Assembly (NCBI RefSeq): GCF_000331305.1
Contig: NZ_KB217478.1
Location: 2,029,679 to 2,093,678, forward strand
Length of the DNA: 64,000 bases
Reading direction: 5' to 3'
DNA from: Calothrix sp. PCC 7103
GTDB lineage: Bacteria; Cyanobacteriota; Cyanobacteriia; Cyanobacteriales; Nostocaceae
Made by a program: the position numbers and the translations under genes. This document shows, one piece after another, positions 26,595-34,730 of this stretch. Each line of letters opens with the position of its first letter. The stretch's first letter is position 1. The notes under the pieces were generated by a model. The model was given only the letters and a program-made list of their open reading frames with translations. It was not told the DNA's origin and ran no database searches.

Positions 26595-27254
26595 ATGTCT
26601 TTAAATCTACCACTCGATGCTCCACCGCTACGGATACTAATTGTTGAAGATGACCCAATGATGCAATTGGGACTTGAGCAATCATTAATGTCATATCCAC
26701 AATTAGAGATAGTTGGACGAGCAGAAGATGGTTACTTAGGTGTTCAAGCAGCGCTTAAACTCAAACCTGATTTAGTCGTAATGGATATTGGACTACCTCG
26801 TTTGGATGGTATTGCCGCAACACAACAAATCAAAGCAGCACTACCCCAAACTCATATCGTAATGTTGACATCGCATCAAACCGAAACCGAAATTATCGCT
26901 GCTTTATCGAGCGGCGCCGATGCTTATTGTATCAAAGGCGCCACCGTCGAGCGGTTACTGAGCGCAATTTCTGCCGCAGTCGAAGGTGCAGCATATCTCG
27001 ACCCACAAATAGCAAGACGAGTCATTGAAAATCTTAAACCACCAGCAAATAAAACCAATTCTGCAAATTTATCACAGCGCGAGTTAGAAGTATTGAAGTT
27101 AATGGTAGATGGTTTGAGTAATCCAGAGATTGCTGAAAAACTATATTTAAGTCCTAATACTGTAAAAACTCACGTTCGCGGAATCATGAATAAACTCTCT
27201 GTTGATGACCGAGTACAAGCTGCTGTAGTCGCTTTACGTTCAGGACTTGTGTAG
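26595..27254 (+). CDS. rre1: NarL/FixJ-type response regulator, Rre1/Ycf29-like
   Basis: A 219-residue transcription factor. The receiver domain has EDDPMM near residue 17, the phospho-Asp in VVMDIGLPRLDG, and LTSHQTETEIIAALSSGADAYCIKG with the conserved Ser and Lys. The C-terminal LuxR-type helix-turn-helix reads LSQRELEVLKLMVDGLSNPEIA and continues through NTVKTHVRGIMNKL. The sequence closely matches what I remember of cyanobacterial Rre1 (the Ycf29 group), a redox and stress regulator paired with Hik2/Hik34 in Synechocystis. No kinase is adjacent, as expected for that orphan-like regulator. Confidence 0.75.
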   Translation: MSLNLPLDAPPLRILIVEDDPMMQLGLEQSLMSYPQLEIVGRAEDGYLGVQAALKLKPDLVVMDIGLPRLDGIAATQQIKAALPQTHIVMLTSHQTETEIIAALSSGADAYCIKGATVERLLSAISAAVEGAAYLDPQIARRVIENLKPPANKTNSANLSQRELEVLKLMVDGLSNPEIAEKLYLSPNTVKTHVRGIMNKLSVDDRVQAAVVALRSGLV

Positions 27255-27260
27255 AGTTAG

Positions 27261-27428
27261 AATCCACAGCAATGGGATGTTGGCAATGTATTTAGGACAG
27301 TACCTTTATCCTTTACTGACTGGGTATGGATAACTTTTGGCACATCGGCTGTGCTTGTAGTTGGAGAGATAGTGCGTTTAATTATGCGTGTGACAGCAAA
27401 AAATAATGTCAGCAAAGCTGCTTCATAA
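27261..27428 (+). pseudogene. C-terminal relic of a cation-transporting P-type ATPase
   Basis: The frame opens after a stop at 27258-27260 and has no start codon at its beginning. It reads VFRTVPLSFTDWVWITFG then TSAVLVVGEIVRLIMR and ends at a stop at 27426-27428. This is the last transmembrane span and tail of P-type cation ATPases (PacL/PMA type), where the same layout PLxxxDWxWI...VGExxR is usual. More than 800 residues upstream are missing. It lies directly behind the response regulator and in front of a perfect palindromic repeat, which may mark a deletion scar. Confidence 0.75.
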
Positions 27429-27452
27429 ACCAATTTTCGTAAAGACGTGGTT

Positions 27453-27480
27453 GTAGAGACGTGATTAATCACGTCTCTAC
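27453..27480. repeat. Perfect 28-bp palindrome, GTAGAGACG family
   Basis: GTAGAGACGTGATT is followed by its exact reverse complement, with only the inner four bases of each arm differing from the copy at 17586. It directly follows the ATPase relic. Confidence 0.85.
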
Positions 27481-27567
27481 GTCATGTACACATATTTTCA
27501 AACTAATGGATGAAGAGTAATACCACGAAATTTGCCAAAATTAAAGTAATTGGCGGATGGTAGAGAT

Positions 27568-28044
27568 ATGGAAATTAAATCGTGGATGGTTATTCTTGGC
27601 GTTGGTTTTATTATCGCGCTAGGCGCCAACTTTTTTACTCCTGATGACCGTAAGTGGTTCAATCGTTTACAGCGTCCACGTTGGTTGACCTTTGAGAAGT
27701 TGATACCCGTAATTTGGACTGTTGTTTTTGTTTGTGCTGGATGGTCTGCTTATATTGTTTGGGAACGTGACCCAGGAACTACGGCTACTTGGTTACGAAT
27801 GGCTACATATATACTATTGGAAATACTCACAATTGCATATACGCCTGTAATGTTTAGACTTCGCAGTTTGAAAGTTGGTACAATCATTGGTGGCGCCGGA
27901 TTTGTGGTAGGTTTATTACTTACATTATTTGTGCTTCCCGTTTCTGGTTCAGCAGCTTTACTTCTTGTCCCGTACTTACTGTGGAGTCCTATAGGTACTT
28001 ATACGACTTGGGTAATGGCTCGTTTAAATCCTCAAGACGCTTAA
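27568..28044 (+). CDS. TspO/MBR-family membrane protein, copy 1
   Basis: A 158-residue protein with five hydrophobic spans and the TspO/MBR signature RPRWLTFEKLIPVIWT (family pattern PxWxPPxxxFxxxWT). The fifth helix reads VPYLLWSPIGTYTTWVMARLNP, matching the WxxxATxLN tail. TspO proteins bind tetrapyrroles such as haem or bilins and act in stress and tetrapyrrole control. A TTG at 27550 would add six residues; I use the ATG at 27568. A paralogue follows 97 bases downstream, so this is a tandem duplication. Confidence 0.8.
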   Translation: MEIKSWMVILGVGFIIALGANFFTPDDRKWFNRLQRPRWLTFEKLIPVIWTVVFVCAGWSAYIVWERDPGTTATWLRMATYILLEILTIAYTPVMFRLRSLKVGTIIGGAGFVVGLLLTLFVLPVSGSAALLLVPYLLWSPIGTYTTWVMARLNPQDA

Positions 28045-28141
28045 TAATATACCAATAATTTCTCCAACCATAGATTGATTAATAGTTACAGTCAGGGTTG
28101 ACAAAATAGGTTTATAACTTTACTTGCAGAGTGTGAATACT

Positions 28142-28615
28142 ATGTTGCAATCTTGGATAGTAATTGGTGCAATTACACTAATAGTACAATTTGGAAGTTT
28201 TTTCATTACTCCCCGCGATGTTAAATGGTTTGCTAAACTAGCTCGTCCACGTTGGTTGGTATTTGAACCTTTAATTCCTGTTATTTGGACTGTTATCTTT
28301 ATTTGTGGCGCCGCATCTGCTAACTTTGTATGGCAGAAAAATCCAGGAACCTTACAAACTTGGTTATTAATGGGTTTTTATTTGCTATTGGAAATCATTA
28401 CTGTCACGTATATTCCTTTAATGCTCAGATTCCGTAGTTTGCGTGTTGGAGAAACTATTGGTTCTGTTGGTGTAATCTTAGGTTTGCTTTTGACATTATC
28501 TGTTCTGTCTGTTTCTCATATCGCTGCACTGCTACTCGTACCTTATTTAATTTGGAGTCCTGTCGGCACGTATACTACTGAAGAGTTGGTGCAGCTAAAT
28601 CCTCAAGATGCGTAA
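28142..28615 (+). CDS. TspO/MBR-family membrane protein, copy 2
   Basis: A 157-residue paralogue of the preceding gene with the same spans, RPRWLVFEPLIPVIWT motif and LVPYLIWSPVGTYTTEELVQLNPQDA tail. Both copies end NPQDA. The two proteins look roughly half identical, so the duplication is not recent. Differences are spread over all helices, while the tetrapyrrole-facing Trp and Pro residues are kept in both. The start is taken as the ATG at 28142; an upstream TTG at 28124 is possible. An AACGGAT-type repeat follows at 28624. Confidence 0.8.
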   Translation: MLQSWIVIGAITLIVQFGSFFITPRDVKWFAKLARPRWLVFEPLIPVIWTVIFICGAASANFVWQKNPGTLQTWLLMGFYLLLEIITVTYIPLMLRFRSLRVGETIGSVGVILGLLLTLSVLSVSHIAALLLVPYLIWSPVGTYTTEELVQLNPQDA

Positions 28616-28623
28616 GATTCTTT

Positions 28624-28650
28624 GCAACGGATACAATGGATGTAACGGAT
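28624..28650. repeat. AACGGAT repeat cluster
   Basis: TGCAACGGATACAATGGATG is followed by TAACGGAT. The same units recur as a larger inverted array at 32457-32535. Confidence 0.6.
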
Positions 28651-28691
28651 AATTTATTGGTTACAAATAAAATCTAGTTATTTAAAATCAA

Positions 28692-29414
28692 TCATCGTTT
28701 ATAATCCGTTGCCAATCTTCCGTATTTTGCGGTGACGATATTATTTGGGTTTTTTTCGTTGTGTTGCCATGCCCACATTTGGTCGCCATATGAAAAGTGC
28801 CACCATTCACGTGGGTTACGATGAAAACCTGCTTTTTCCATGACTTCGCACAATAGTTTGCGGTTTGAGTGATATTGGTTTGAAGTAGAATCATTGTGAT
28901 TATCGTAGTAGTTGGGGAGTGACCTATCAGACATTTCATCGATAGGTGAACCCATATCAAGAATTTCTTGATTTTCATTTACTAAAGTTACATCGAGTGC
29001 GGCGCCTGTACTATGAGGTGGTGGAGTTTTTATGTCTAAACTCGGTACTGCCCAGATTTTATATACTTCTTCCCAAACTTGTTGACGCTGTGTTGGTGTT
29101 AAATCTGATTCGATTAATTTTTTTTCTTGAATCCAAGATGTAAAGCTGTAATCGACCATAAATTGCTGTACTGCGACTGGACGATAAGCGTCAAATATCT
29201 GGATTTGCCAGTCAGGATACTTTTGTTGCAGATAATTTTGAGCTTCAATCAAACAGTCTATTACACTCTGTCTTAAGAAGTATGGTGAGTATTGCCCGTA
29301 AGGGGCGCCTAATTTTTCGTATGGGTGGGGTGTTTCTACAGCGAACTTTTCTAGAGGGATTTTTACCAGTGGTTCATTACATTCGATGATTGTTATATTG
29401 TTATATGGTCGCAT
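28692..29414 (-). CDS. D-Ala-D-Ala dipeptidase, VanX/DdpX type (M15D)
   Basis: A 240-residue zinc dipeptidase that hydrolyses D-Ala-D-Ala. The substrate Arg region reads FDAYRPVAVQQFM, the first two zinc ligands lie in PPHSTGAALDVTL (SxHxxGxAxD pattern) and the third with the catalytic Glu in REWWHFSYGD (ExWH). All active-site residues are present. No signal peptide is seen, so it is probably cytoplasmic and may recycle peptidoglycan peptides or limit free D-Ala-D-Ala rather than give vancomycin resistance. No vanH/A genes are nearby. The start is the ATG at 29414. Confidence 0.9.
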   Translation of the reverse strand: MRPYNNITIIECNEPLVKIPLEKFAVETPHPYEKLGAPYGQYSPYFLRQSVIDCLIEAQNYLQQKYPDWQIQIFDAYRPVAVQQFMVDYSFTSWIQEKKLIESDLTPTQRQQVWEEVYKIWAVPSLDIKTPPPHSTGAALDVTLVNENQEILDMGSPIDEMSDRSLPNYYDNHNDSTSNQYHSNRKLLCEVMEKAGFHRNPREWWHFSYGDQMWAWQHNEKNPNNIVTAKYGRLATDYKR

Positions 29415-29434
29415 TATTTAGTAGGAGTTAAGAG

Positions 29435-29680
29435 TTATTTATTGTTATGATTTTGACATGAACATGAAGATTCGGGCACTGGGTCGTAACCACCTGGGTG
29501 GAAAGGGTGACAGCGTAAAATGCGCTTTGTAGCTAACCAACTACCTCTGATGGCGCCAAATCTTTCGATAGCTTGAATGGCGTACATTGAACAAGTCGGT
29601 TGAAAACGACAAGTTGGCGGAAATAGAGGAGAGATAAACATCCTATAACCGCGAATCAACCAAATAAATAACTGCTTCAT
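29435..29680 (-). CDS. yidD: Membrane protein insertion efficiency factor YidD
   Basis: An 81-residue small protein with the YidD signature: an amphipathic N-terminal helix ([19 protein letters not shown]), then [20 protein letters not shown] and [16 protein letters not shown], with the usual cysteines. YidD helps YidC insert inner-membrane proteins. The C-terminal [10 protein letters not shown] tail is extra. It lies 20 bases upstream of the dipeptidase gene on the same strand and may be cotranscribed. The usual neighbours rpmH and rnpA are absent. Confidence 0.92.
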   Translation of the reverse strand: MKQLFIWLIRGYRMFISPLFPPTCRFQPTCSMYAIQAIERFGAIRGSWLATKRILRCHPFHPGGYDPVPESSCSCQNHNNK

Positions 29681-29742
29681 TTTAAATGTAAACTGGAACT
29701 ATAAAAGACAAAATTTACTGTTTATTATTTAGTGTTGTATCT

Positions 29743-30450
29743 TTGATAACTTTACTTACTGATTTAGATTCAAGTTACCCTTTGTGGCTGCAAATTTCTA
29801 GTGTTGCAGCTTGGGTTGGGTTTGTCCTGTGTCTCGCATGGGTCGTTAGCCGTACTGCGAGTAAAGACACTGAAATTTTGCGAAAGATTGTTCACATTGG
29901 CACAGGTAACGTAATTTTACTAGCATGGTGGCTTGATATACCCGCTATTCTAGGCATTACTGCTTCGATTTTAGCAGGCGCCATAACGCTTTTATCTTAC
30001 CGCTTCCCGATTTTACCTGGTATTAATAGTGTGGGGCGCAAAAGCTTAGGCACATTTTTTTACGCCGTGAGTATTGGCATCTTAGTCGCGTGGTTTTGGT
30101 ATATCAATCAACCATGCTACGCAGCGTTAGGTATCTTAATAATGACGTGGGGTGATGGTTCTGCCGCATTAATCGGAAAGCGTTTTGGGAAACATAAATA
30201 TATAGTCCTAGGCGGACAAAAAAGCTGGGAAGGTTCATTATCAATGACCTTCGTCAGCTTTGTAATCTCTAGTTTGATTTTATATAGCGTTCAAGGCAAC
30301 ATTTGGCAAACTTGGGTTGTATCCCTAATTGTTGCTATCGTCGCAACATTTTTAGAATCCTTTTCCTTTCTAGGTATCGATAATTTAACCGTCCCTTTAG
30401 GAAGTGCTGCCTTAGCCTTTTTTCTCAACCAGGTAATGCACGGTATGTAA
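29743..30450 (+). CDS. Phytol kinase / polyprenol-kinase family protein
   Basis: A 235-residue integral membrane protein of the phosphatidate cytidylyltransferase-like kinase family that includes plant VTE5 phytol kinase and its cyanobacterial relatives, which recycle phytol from chlorophyll breakdown into tocopherol and chlorophyll. Key motifs are ILRKIVHIGTGN, GRKSLGTFFYA, LIMTWGDGSAALIGKRFGKHK and KSWEGSLSMTF; the Asp-Gly and Lys-Ser-x-Glu-Gly elements fit a CTP-dependent kinase. The likely start is a TTG at 29743, since no in-frame ATG lies close by. Phytol versus another polyprenol as substrate cannot be decided here. Confidence 0.85.
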   Translation: MITLLTDLDSSYPLWLQISSVAAWVGFVLCLAWVVSRTASKDTEILRKIVHIGTGNVILLAWWLDIPAILGITASILAGAITLLSYRFPILPGINSVGRKSLGTFFYAVSIGILVAWFWYINQPCYAALGILIMTWGDGSAALIGKRFGKHKYIVLGGQKSWEGSLSMTFVSFVISSLILYSVQGNIWQTWVVSLIVAIVATFLESFSFLGIDNLTVPLGSAALAFFLNQVMHGM

Positions 30451-30472
30451 CGCTACCCACGCACCTCACTCA

Positions 30473-30862
30473 TTAATGGCCATACCCATTGTTGTGGTAC
30501 CCATTGTTGTGATGCCCATTGTTGTGGTACCCATTGTTGTGGTACCCATTATTGTAGGAACCATGACCGTAGGTTTTGTGACCACTATTACGGTAGTAAT
30601 TGGTTTGATGGTAGCCACTACGGCGAGGACGGTAGTAATTTTGCTGCTTATATCCGCCATATGATTGACGTTTGTAACCACGGTTGCAATTAGATTCGTA
30701 GTTATAGTTGTTAGCGTAATATTGAGGCGCCGAATCTTGTACACTTTGTGCGACTTCTGATTGTGCGCTACTTTGAGGACTTACTGCTGCTTGTGCAGAA
30801 ACTGTGCTAATCCCTAAATAAGCGGGCAACATGAGGACGCCAACTGCTAATTTCCAAAGCAT
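30473..30862 (-). CDS. Secreted Tyr/Asn/Gly/His-rich repeat protein
   Basis: A 129-residue exported protein. A signal peptide (MLWKLAVGVLMLPAYLGI, ending VSAQA) leads to a Gln/Ser-rich stretch, then a basic Tyr/Arg-rich region (GYKRQSYGGYKQQNYYRPRR), and a C-terminal tail of tandem pentapeptides NNGYH/NNGHH. The DNA of the tail is a 15-bp tandem array (unit close to ACCCATTGTTGTGGT on the plus strand, 30484-30558), so repeat number is likely to vary between strains. The His and Tyr pattern could bind metals or form an extracellular matrix. The function is unknown. Confidence 0.7.
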   Translation of the reverse strand: MLWKLAVGVLMLPAYLGISTVSAQAAVSPQSSAQSEVAQSVQDSAPQYYANNYNYESNCNRGYKRQSYGGYKQQNYYRPRRSGYHQTNYYRNSGHKTYGHGSYNNGYHNNGYHNNGHHNNGYHNNGYGH

Positions 30863-31465
30863 TATGTTTTACTCCTGATAATTGTTTAACGTTTGAATGC
30901 AAGAGATATAATCGTCTGTAGCGTGCTACTTGCTTTTATGCTCAAACTGTGGACGTTTTAGATTTATATACAGCATTTGACTGCTGCAAATAATTTTCGC
31001 CAATTAATAAAAATCTTGAATCTAAAGTCCTTCGTTAATTTCTGTCCCATTGGTAGAAGCTTTAAGAAATAGTTATCACAATACTCATAGTCGATATGGT
31101 TACTCGTGAGCGCAAGTGTACTTTTCACGATATTTTTATCTTTTATTTAGAAAGATAAACCGGGTTTTTACAATCAACCCGGTTTTTTTGATAGTATTTA
31201 TGCCCAATTGTTAAATTTTAATAAAATTTATAGGTAAGCGTGTGTAGCTTTATGAGCCGCATAGTACAAAAGCTAGACAGTAGGGCTGCGGATTTGTAAA
31301 AAGAATAGCAGAATATACTGCATGAGACAGAATATAAAATAACCAAACTCACTACCCGTAGACAGAGTAAAAATAAAACGTTGCCAGACAAGATAAAACA
31401 TAAATATAACGTACCTATGTCAGTAAATCATTAAATTTTCATAAAAATAAAGCAACGTAATAATA
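30863..31465. other. 603-base gene-free stretch with one terminator
   Basis: No protein frame of note occurs here. A strong terminator-like hairpin sits at 31158-31189 although no protein gene ends before it on the plus strand; a small RNA reading into it is possible but unproven. The right part is AT-rich and should contain the promoter of the next gene. Confidence 0.4.
31158..31189 (+). terminator. Orphan intrinsic terminator
   Basis: AACCGGGTT and AACCCGGTT form a 9-bp stem (one mismatch-free core ACCGGGTT) around nine bases, followed by TTTTT. The same stem sequence is used at 32084. No gene lies immediately upstream on the plus strand. Confidence 0.7.
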
Positions 31466-32077
31466 ATGACCTTTTTTAATTATTCAGTACCACCGTTACG
31501 CCGTAAACAAGCCACTCTAGATATACATGATATCGAGGGACTTTGGCTTGTCAATTGGCAAATTGGCTCTTTTAGACTTTATTCAAATTTTTATACTCGC
31601 ATTGACCAAGCGTTTTTGGTGTGGAGCTTATTGCTTATTCCAATGTTTATAACAGCCCAGTTTCTTCCAGTCGATTGGAGTCTACAAGCAACATTATGGT
31701 CGGTTCTTAGCGTTATTGGCACTATTGTGATGATGAGTTGGTCGCATTACTGGGTAAAACGCAGACAAGTAGAATGGTTGCTATACTTGTGGGCAGCATT
31801 AATGCTAGCGGGGATTATTCTTACTGATTTAGGTATTTCTTTTGGTTGGGGAGAAATACTGCTGAATTTATGTCCGTTGTGGTTAGGACTTAGCGCTACT
31901 GGATATTTATGTACTGGTTTAGCTGTACGTTCTCGCACACTTTTAATAACAGGCGCCGTACATTTACTAGGTATATATATACTAAGATTTATTGGCGAAT
32001 GGCAATTTTTAGCAACAGGTGCTTTGATGGCATTTTGCTTACTATTACTGGCAGAATTTGAATGGGATCATTTGTAA
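31466..32077 (+). CDS. Multi-span membrane protein of unknown function
   Basis: A 203-residue protein with a soluble N-terminal stretch of about 45 residues and then about six hydrophobic spans (for example AFLVWSLLLIPMFITAQFL, VLSVIGTIVMMSW, WLLYLWAALMLAGIIL, LLNLCPLWLGLSATGYL, LLITGAVHLLGIYIL). Trp residues are frequent. I do not recognise a family. The start is the ATG at 31466; a terminator follows the stop within seven bases. Confidence 0.7.
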   Translation: MTFFNYSVPPLRRKQATLDIHDIEGLWLVNWQIGSFRLYSNFYTRIDQAFLVWSLLLIPMFITAQFLPVDWSLQATLWSVLSVIGTIVMMSWSHYWVKRRQVEWLLYLWAALMLAGIILTDLGISFGWGEILLNLCPLWLGLSATGYLCTGLAVRSRTLLITGAVHLLGIYILRFIGEWQFLATGALMAFCLLLLAEFEWDHL

Positions 32078-32083
32078 AAAGCG

Positions 32084-32114
32084 AGAAACCGGGTTAAAAA
32101 AAAACCCGGTTTCT
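32084..32114 (+). terminator. Intrinsic terminator
   Basis: AGAAACCGGGTT and AACCCGGTTTCT form a 12-bp stem around seven A residues, seven bases behind the membrane-protein gene. The palindromic arm may also serve the convergent small gene that ends at 32133. Confidence 0.75.
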
Positions 32115-32132
32115 AAATAATTATTTTTGTAC

Positions 32133-32282
32133 TTACAACTTGTCAACGTGACCTTTAAACGGTTCACCACTGAAAGGTTGTACACCAATATTTGGATAAG
32201 AATCGTGCGTAGGAGCAAAAATTTCCATCGCAGCTTCGCTAATATACTGGGTGACGACTGCTACAATCTTCGAGATAGACAT
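32133..32282 (-). CDS. Small 49-residue protein
   Basis: A short frame from the ATG at 32282 encodes MSISKIVAVVTQYISEAAME, followed by IFAPTHDSYPNIGVQPFSG and EPFKGHVDKL. The first half is an amphipathic helix; the second half is a Pro/Gly-containing extended tail. Codon use and amino-acid order look like a real protein. I have a weak impression that cyanobacteria carry small proteins with a similar YPxxGVQPFxG tail, but cannot name a function. It converges on the neighbouring membrane-protein gene. Confidence 0.5.
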   Translation of the reverse strand: MSISKIVAVVTQYISEAAMEIFAPTHDSYPNIGVQPFSGEPFKGHVDKL

Positions 32283-32713
32283 AACACTATACCCCTTGTG
32301 TGATTTCTTTAATCACTATTTTTTTGTGATATTCATACTCTAGTTCCGATGAAATTAGTTTGCTTATATTCGCAACATATTTAAATTAGATGCAATATTA
32401 CTTGAAGTTATTGTGAAGTTCTACTACTGTTTTTGATATTTTTCGTAACATACCTGGCAACGGATGTAACGGATGTAACGGATAGGCTATTCATAAACAA
32501 TAAACCATCCCCTATATCCGTTCATTATCCGTTGCAAATAAATTCAGGTATAACCATTACAAAATGTTAAATATTCTATGAATTTAGCATTATATTTACC
32601 GTAAATATACTATTTAAGCGAGATTGGGTACTTTCTAGCTTTTGTGACTTGACATTAGTTTTGGTGAAAACTACCATAATTGTTATAAGCATTCTTCGGA
32701 GGCGCCTTTGACA
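32283..32713. promoter_or_regulatory. Upstream region of the NAD operon with AACGGAT inverted array
   Basis: The 430 bases before pncB hold a cluster of ACGGATGTA units (32457-32483) facing the inverted units ATCCGTTCATTATCCGTTGC (32516-32535). The arms TGCAACGGAT/ATCCGTTGCA can pair. It may be a dispersed repeat (another copy lies at 28624) or a control site. The last 170 bases are AT-rich and probably contain the operon promoter; I could not identify an NrtR operator by eye. Confidence 0.4.
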
Positions 32714-34117
32714 ATGACCATTTATTCGGGGTTGGGCTATCTGGAAAGAGACTTGCAGCAATCATCGCTATTTGTGAGTGAAGATGATTGTAGCTTGCTG
32801 ACAGACCTTTACCAGTTAACAATGTCAGCTTGTTATGTAGGTGAAGGGGTTGAAAACAAAAGAGCGAGTTTTGAGCTATTTGTGCGTCGTTTACCATCGG
32901 GGTTTGGTTATTTGATTGCAATGGGTTTGGCGCAAGCGTTGGAGTATTTGGAGAAATTGCGCTTTAATCAGACGCAAATAGAAGCTTTGAAGCGAACTTC
33001 TATTTTTGATAACGCACCAGATAGATTTTGGAAACTACTAGAAAACGCTAGGTTTACAGGTGATGTTTGGGCGGTTCCGGAAGGTACTGCTGTGTTTGAG
33101 AATGAACCATTTTTACGGGTTGAGGCGCCTCTATGGCAAGCGCAGTTAGTAGAGACGTATTTATTGAATACAATTAATTATCAAACTTTGATTGCAACAC
33201 GTGCTGCACGTATTCGTGATGTGGCAGGTGAAAATGCGACGCTGTTGGAGTTTGGGACGCGACGTGCCTTCAGTCCTCAAGGCGCCGTGTGGGCGGCACG
33301 TGCAGCGTTAGCGGCAGGTTTGGATGCAACGTCAAATGTGTTCGCTGCGTTACAGTTAGGTACGCAACCAAGTGGTACGATGGCTCATGCGTTGGTTATG
33401 GCACTTTCAGCACTTGATGGTAGTGAAGACCAGGCGTTTACGGCATTCCATCGTTATTTTCCTGGTGCGGCATTATTAATTGATACTTATGATACGGTAG
33501 CAGCAGCTAAAAAGTTAGGTGAGAAATTAAATTCTGGAGAAATAGAATTGGCAGGGGTTAGGCTTGATTCTGGAGATTTAGTAAATTTGTCAAATCAAGT
33601 ACGTTCTTACTTACCAAATATACCCATTTTTGCTAGTGGAGATTTGGATGAGTGGGAAATTAGTCGTTTGAAAGCAGCAGGCGCCCAAATTGACGGTTAT
33701 GGTTTAGGTACAAAACTGGTAACGGGTTCTCCTGTGAATGGAGTTTATAAATTAGTAGAGATAGATAGTATACCTGTAATGAAGCAGTCGAGCGGGAAAA
33801 CAACATACCCAGGACGAAAACAAATTTTTCGACGTTATTTAAAGAATGACAATGGTATTAAACTAGAAAACGACCGTTTGGGGTTAATGACAGAAGAACC
33901 ATTAGAAGGAGAACAACCTTTATTACAAGTATTTATCAAAGAAGGTATACGTATAAAACAGCAAGAAGATTTAGCTACTATCAAAAAACGTACTCAAGCG
34001 CAAGTAGCAAGCTTACCTGAGCAAATAAGACAAATAGAAAATAGCCACGCACCAAAAATTGTAATATCAGAAAATTTAGAGCAACTGACTCAAATAACCC
34101 AAAAAAATCAGAACTAA
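32714..34117 (+). CDS. pncB: Nicotinate phosphoribosyltransferase
   Basis: An enzyme of about 467 residues that joins nicotinic acid to PRPP, the first step of the Preiss-Handler NAD salvage pathway. The N-terminal LLTDLYQLTMSACY and FVRRLPSGFGYLIAMG are family motifs; EFGTRRAFSPQGAVWAARAA contains the conserved substrate-binding Arg and LGTQPSGTMAHALVMAL the phosphorylatable/binding His. A second substrate strand reads GVRLDSGDL. A TTG at 32708 would add two residues; I use the ATG at 32714. It is the first gene of a four-gene operon, four bases before nadD. Confidence 0.95.
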   Translation: MTIYSGLGYLERDLQQSSLFVSEDDCSLLTDLYQLTMSACYVGEGVENKRASFELFVRRLPSGFGYLIAMGLAQALEYLEKLRFNQTQIEALKRTSIFDNAPDRFWKLLENARFTGDVWAVPEGTAVFENEPFLRVEAPLWQAQLVETYLLNTINYQTLIATRAARIRDVAGENATLLEFGTRRAFSPQGAVWAARAALAAGLDATSNVFAALQLGTQPSGTMAHALVMALSALDGSEDQAFTAFHRYFPGAALLIDTYDTVAAAKKLGEKLNSGEIELAGVRLDSGDLVNLSNQVRSYLPNIPIFASGDLDEWEISRLKAAGAQIDGYGLGTKLVTGSPVNGVYKLVEIDSIPVMKQSSGKTTYPGRKQIFRRYLKNDNGIKLENDRLGLMTEEPLEGEQPLLQVFIKEGIRIKQQEDLATIKKRTQAQVASLPEQIRQIENSHAPKIVISENLEQLTQITQKNQN

Positions 34118-34121
34118 GCTT

Positions 34122-34730
34122 ATGCAGATAGCATTATTTGGAACAAGCGCCGACCCGCCAACTGCTGGACATCAAAAAGTATTAAAATGGTTATCAGAGT
34201 GTTTCGATTTAGTTACAGTATGGGCGGCAGAAAATCCTTTTAAGTCACATAAAGTATCATTAGAGCATCGCGTCATAATGTTACAAATGCTTATTGATGG
34301 TATAGAGTCACACCCTAGTAATGTACATTTACAACAAGACCTCAGCAGCTTACGAACTTTAGAAACGTTAGATAAAGCCAAGCAAAAATGGCATTCGGCA
34401 GAGTATACTCTAGTAGTTGGTTCAGATTTGCTTACTCAGCTACCGCGCTGGTATCGAATTGAAGATTTATTGCAACAGGTAAAACTTTTGGTAATACCAC
34501 GTCCAGGATATGCAATAAATGAAACTAGTATGCTTCGAGTAAAGCAACTAAGCGTTCAGGGGGGCGCCAAAATAACAATTGCGCCAATAACTGGTTTAGA
34601 TGTTTCTTCTACATCGTACCGGGAACACGGCAACTCTGATGCTTTAACACCATCTGTAATAGACTATATCAATCAACAGCATTTGTACAAATGCCAGGAC
34701 GTAACTCAAAATTGCCTGAACGCTCGCTAA
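34122..34730 (+). CDS. nadD: Nicotinate-nucleotide adenylyltransferase
   Basis: A 202-residue nucleotidyltransferase that adenylates nicotinate mononucleotide, the second step after PncB. The opening IALFGTSADPPTAGHQKVL contains the GTxxDPPTxGH substrate signature with the conserved His, and the end has VSSTSYREH, the SSTxxR motif that binds ATP phosphates. The middle VVGSDLLTQLPRWYR is also typical. The length is normal. It starts four bases after pncB and its last 40 bases overlap the next gene, so translation of the three is probably coupled. Confidence 0.93.
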   Translation: MQIALFGTSADPPTAGHQKVLKWLSECFDLVTVWAAENPFKSHKVSLEHRVIMLQMLIDGIESHPSNVHLQQDLSSLRTLETLDKAKQKWHSAEYTLVVGSDLLTQLPRWYRIEDLLQQVKLLVIPRPGYAINETSMLRVKQLSVQGGAKITIAPITGLDVSSTSYREHGNSDALTPSVIDYINQQHLYKCQDVTQNCLNAR

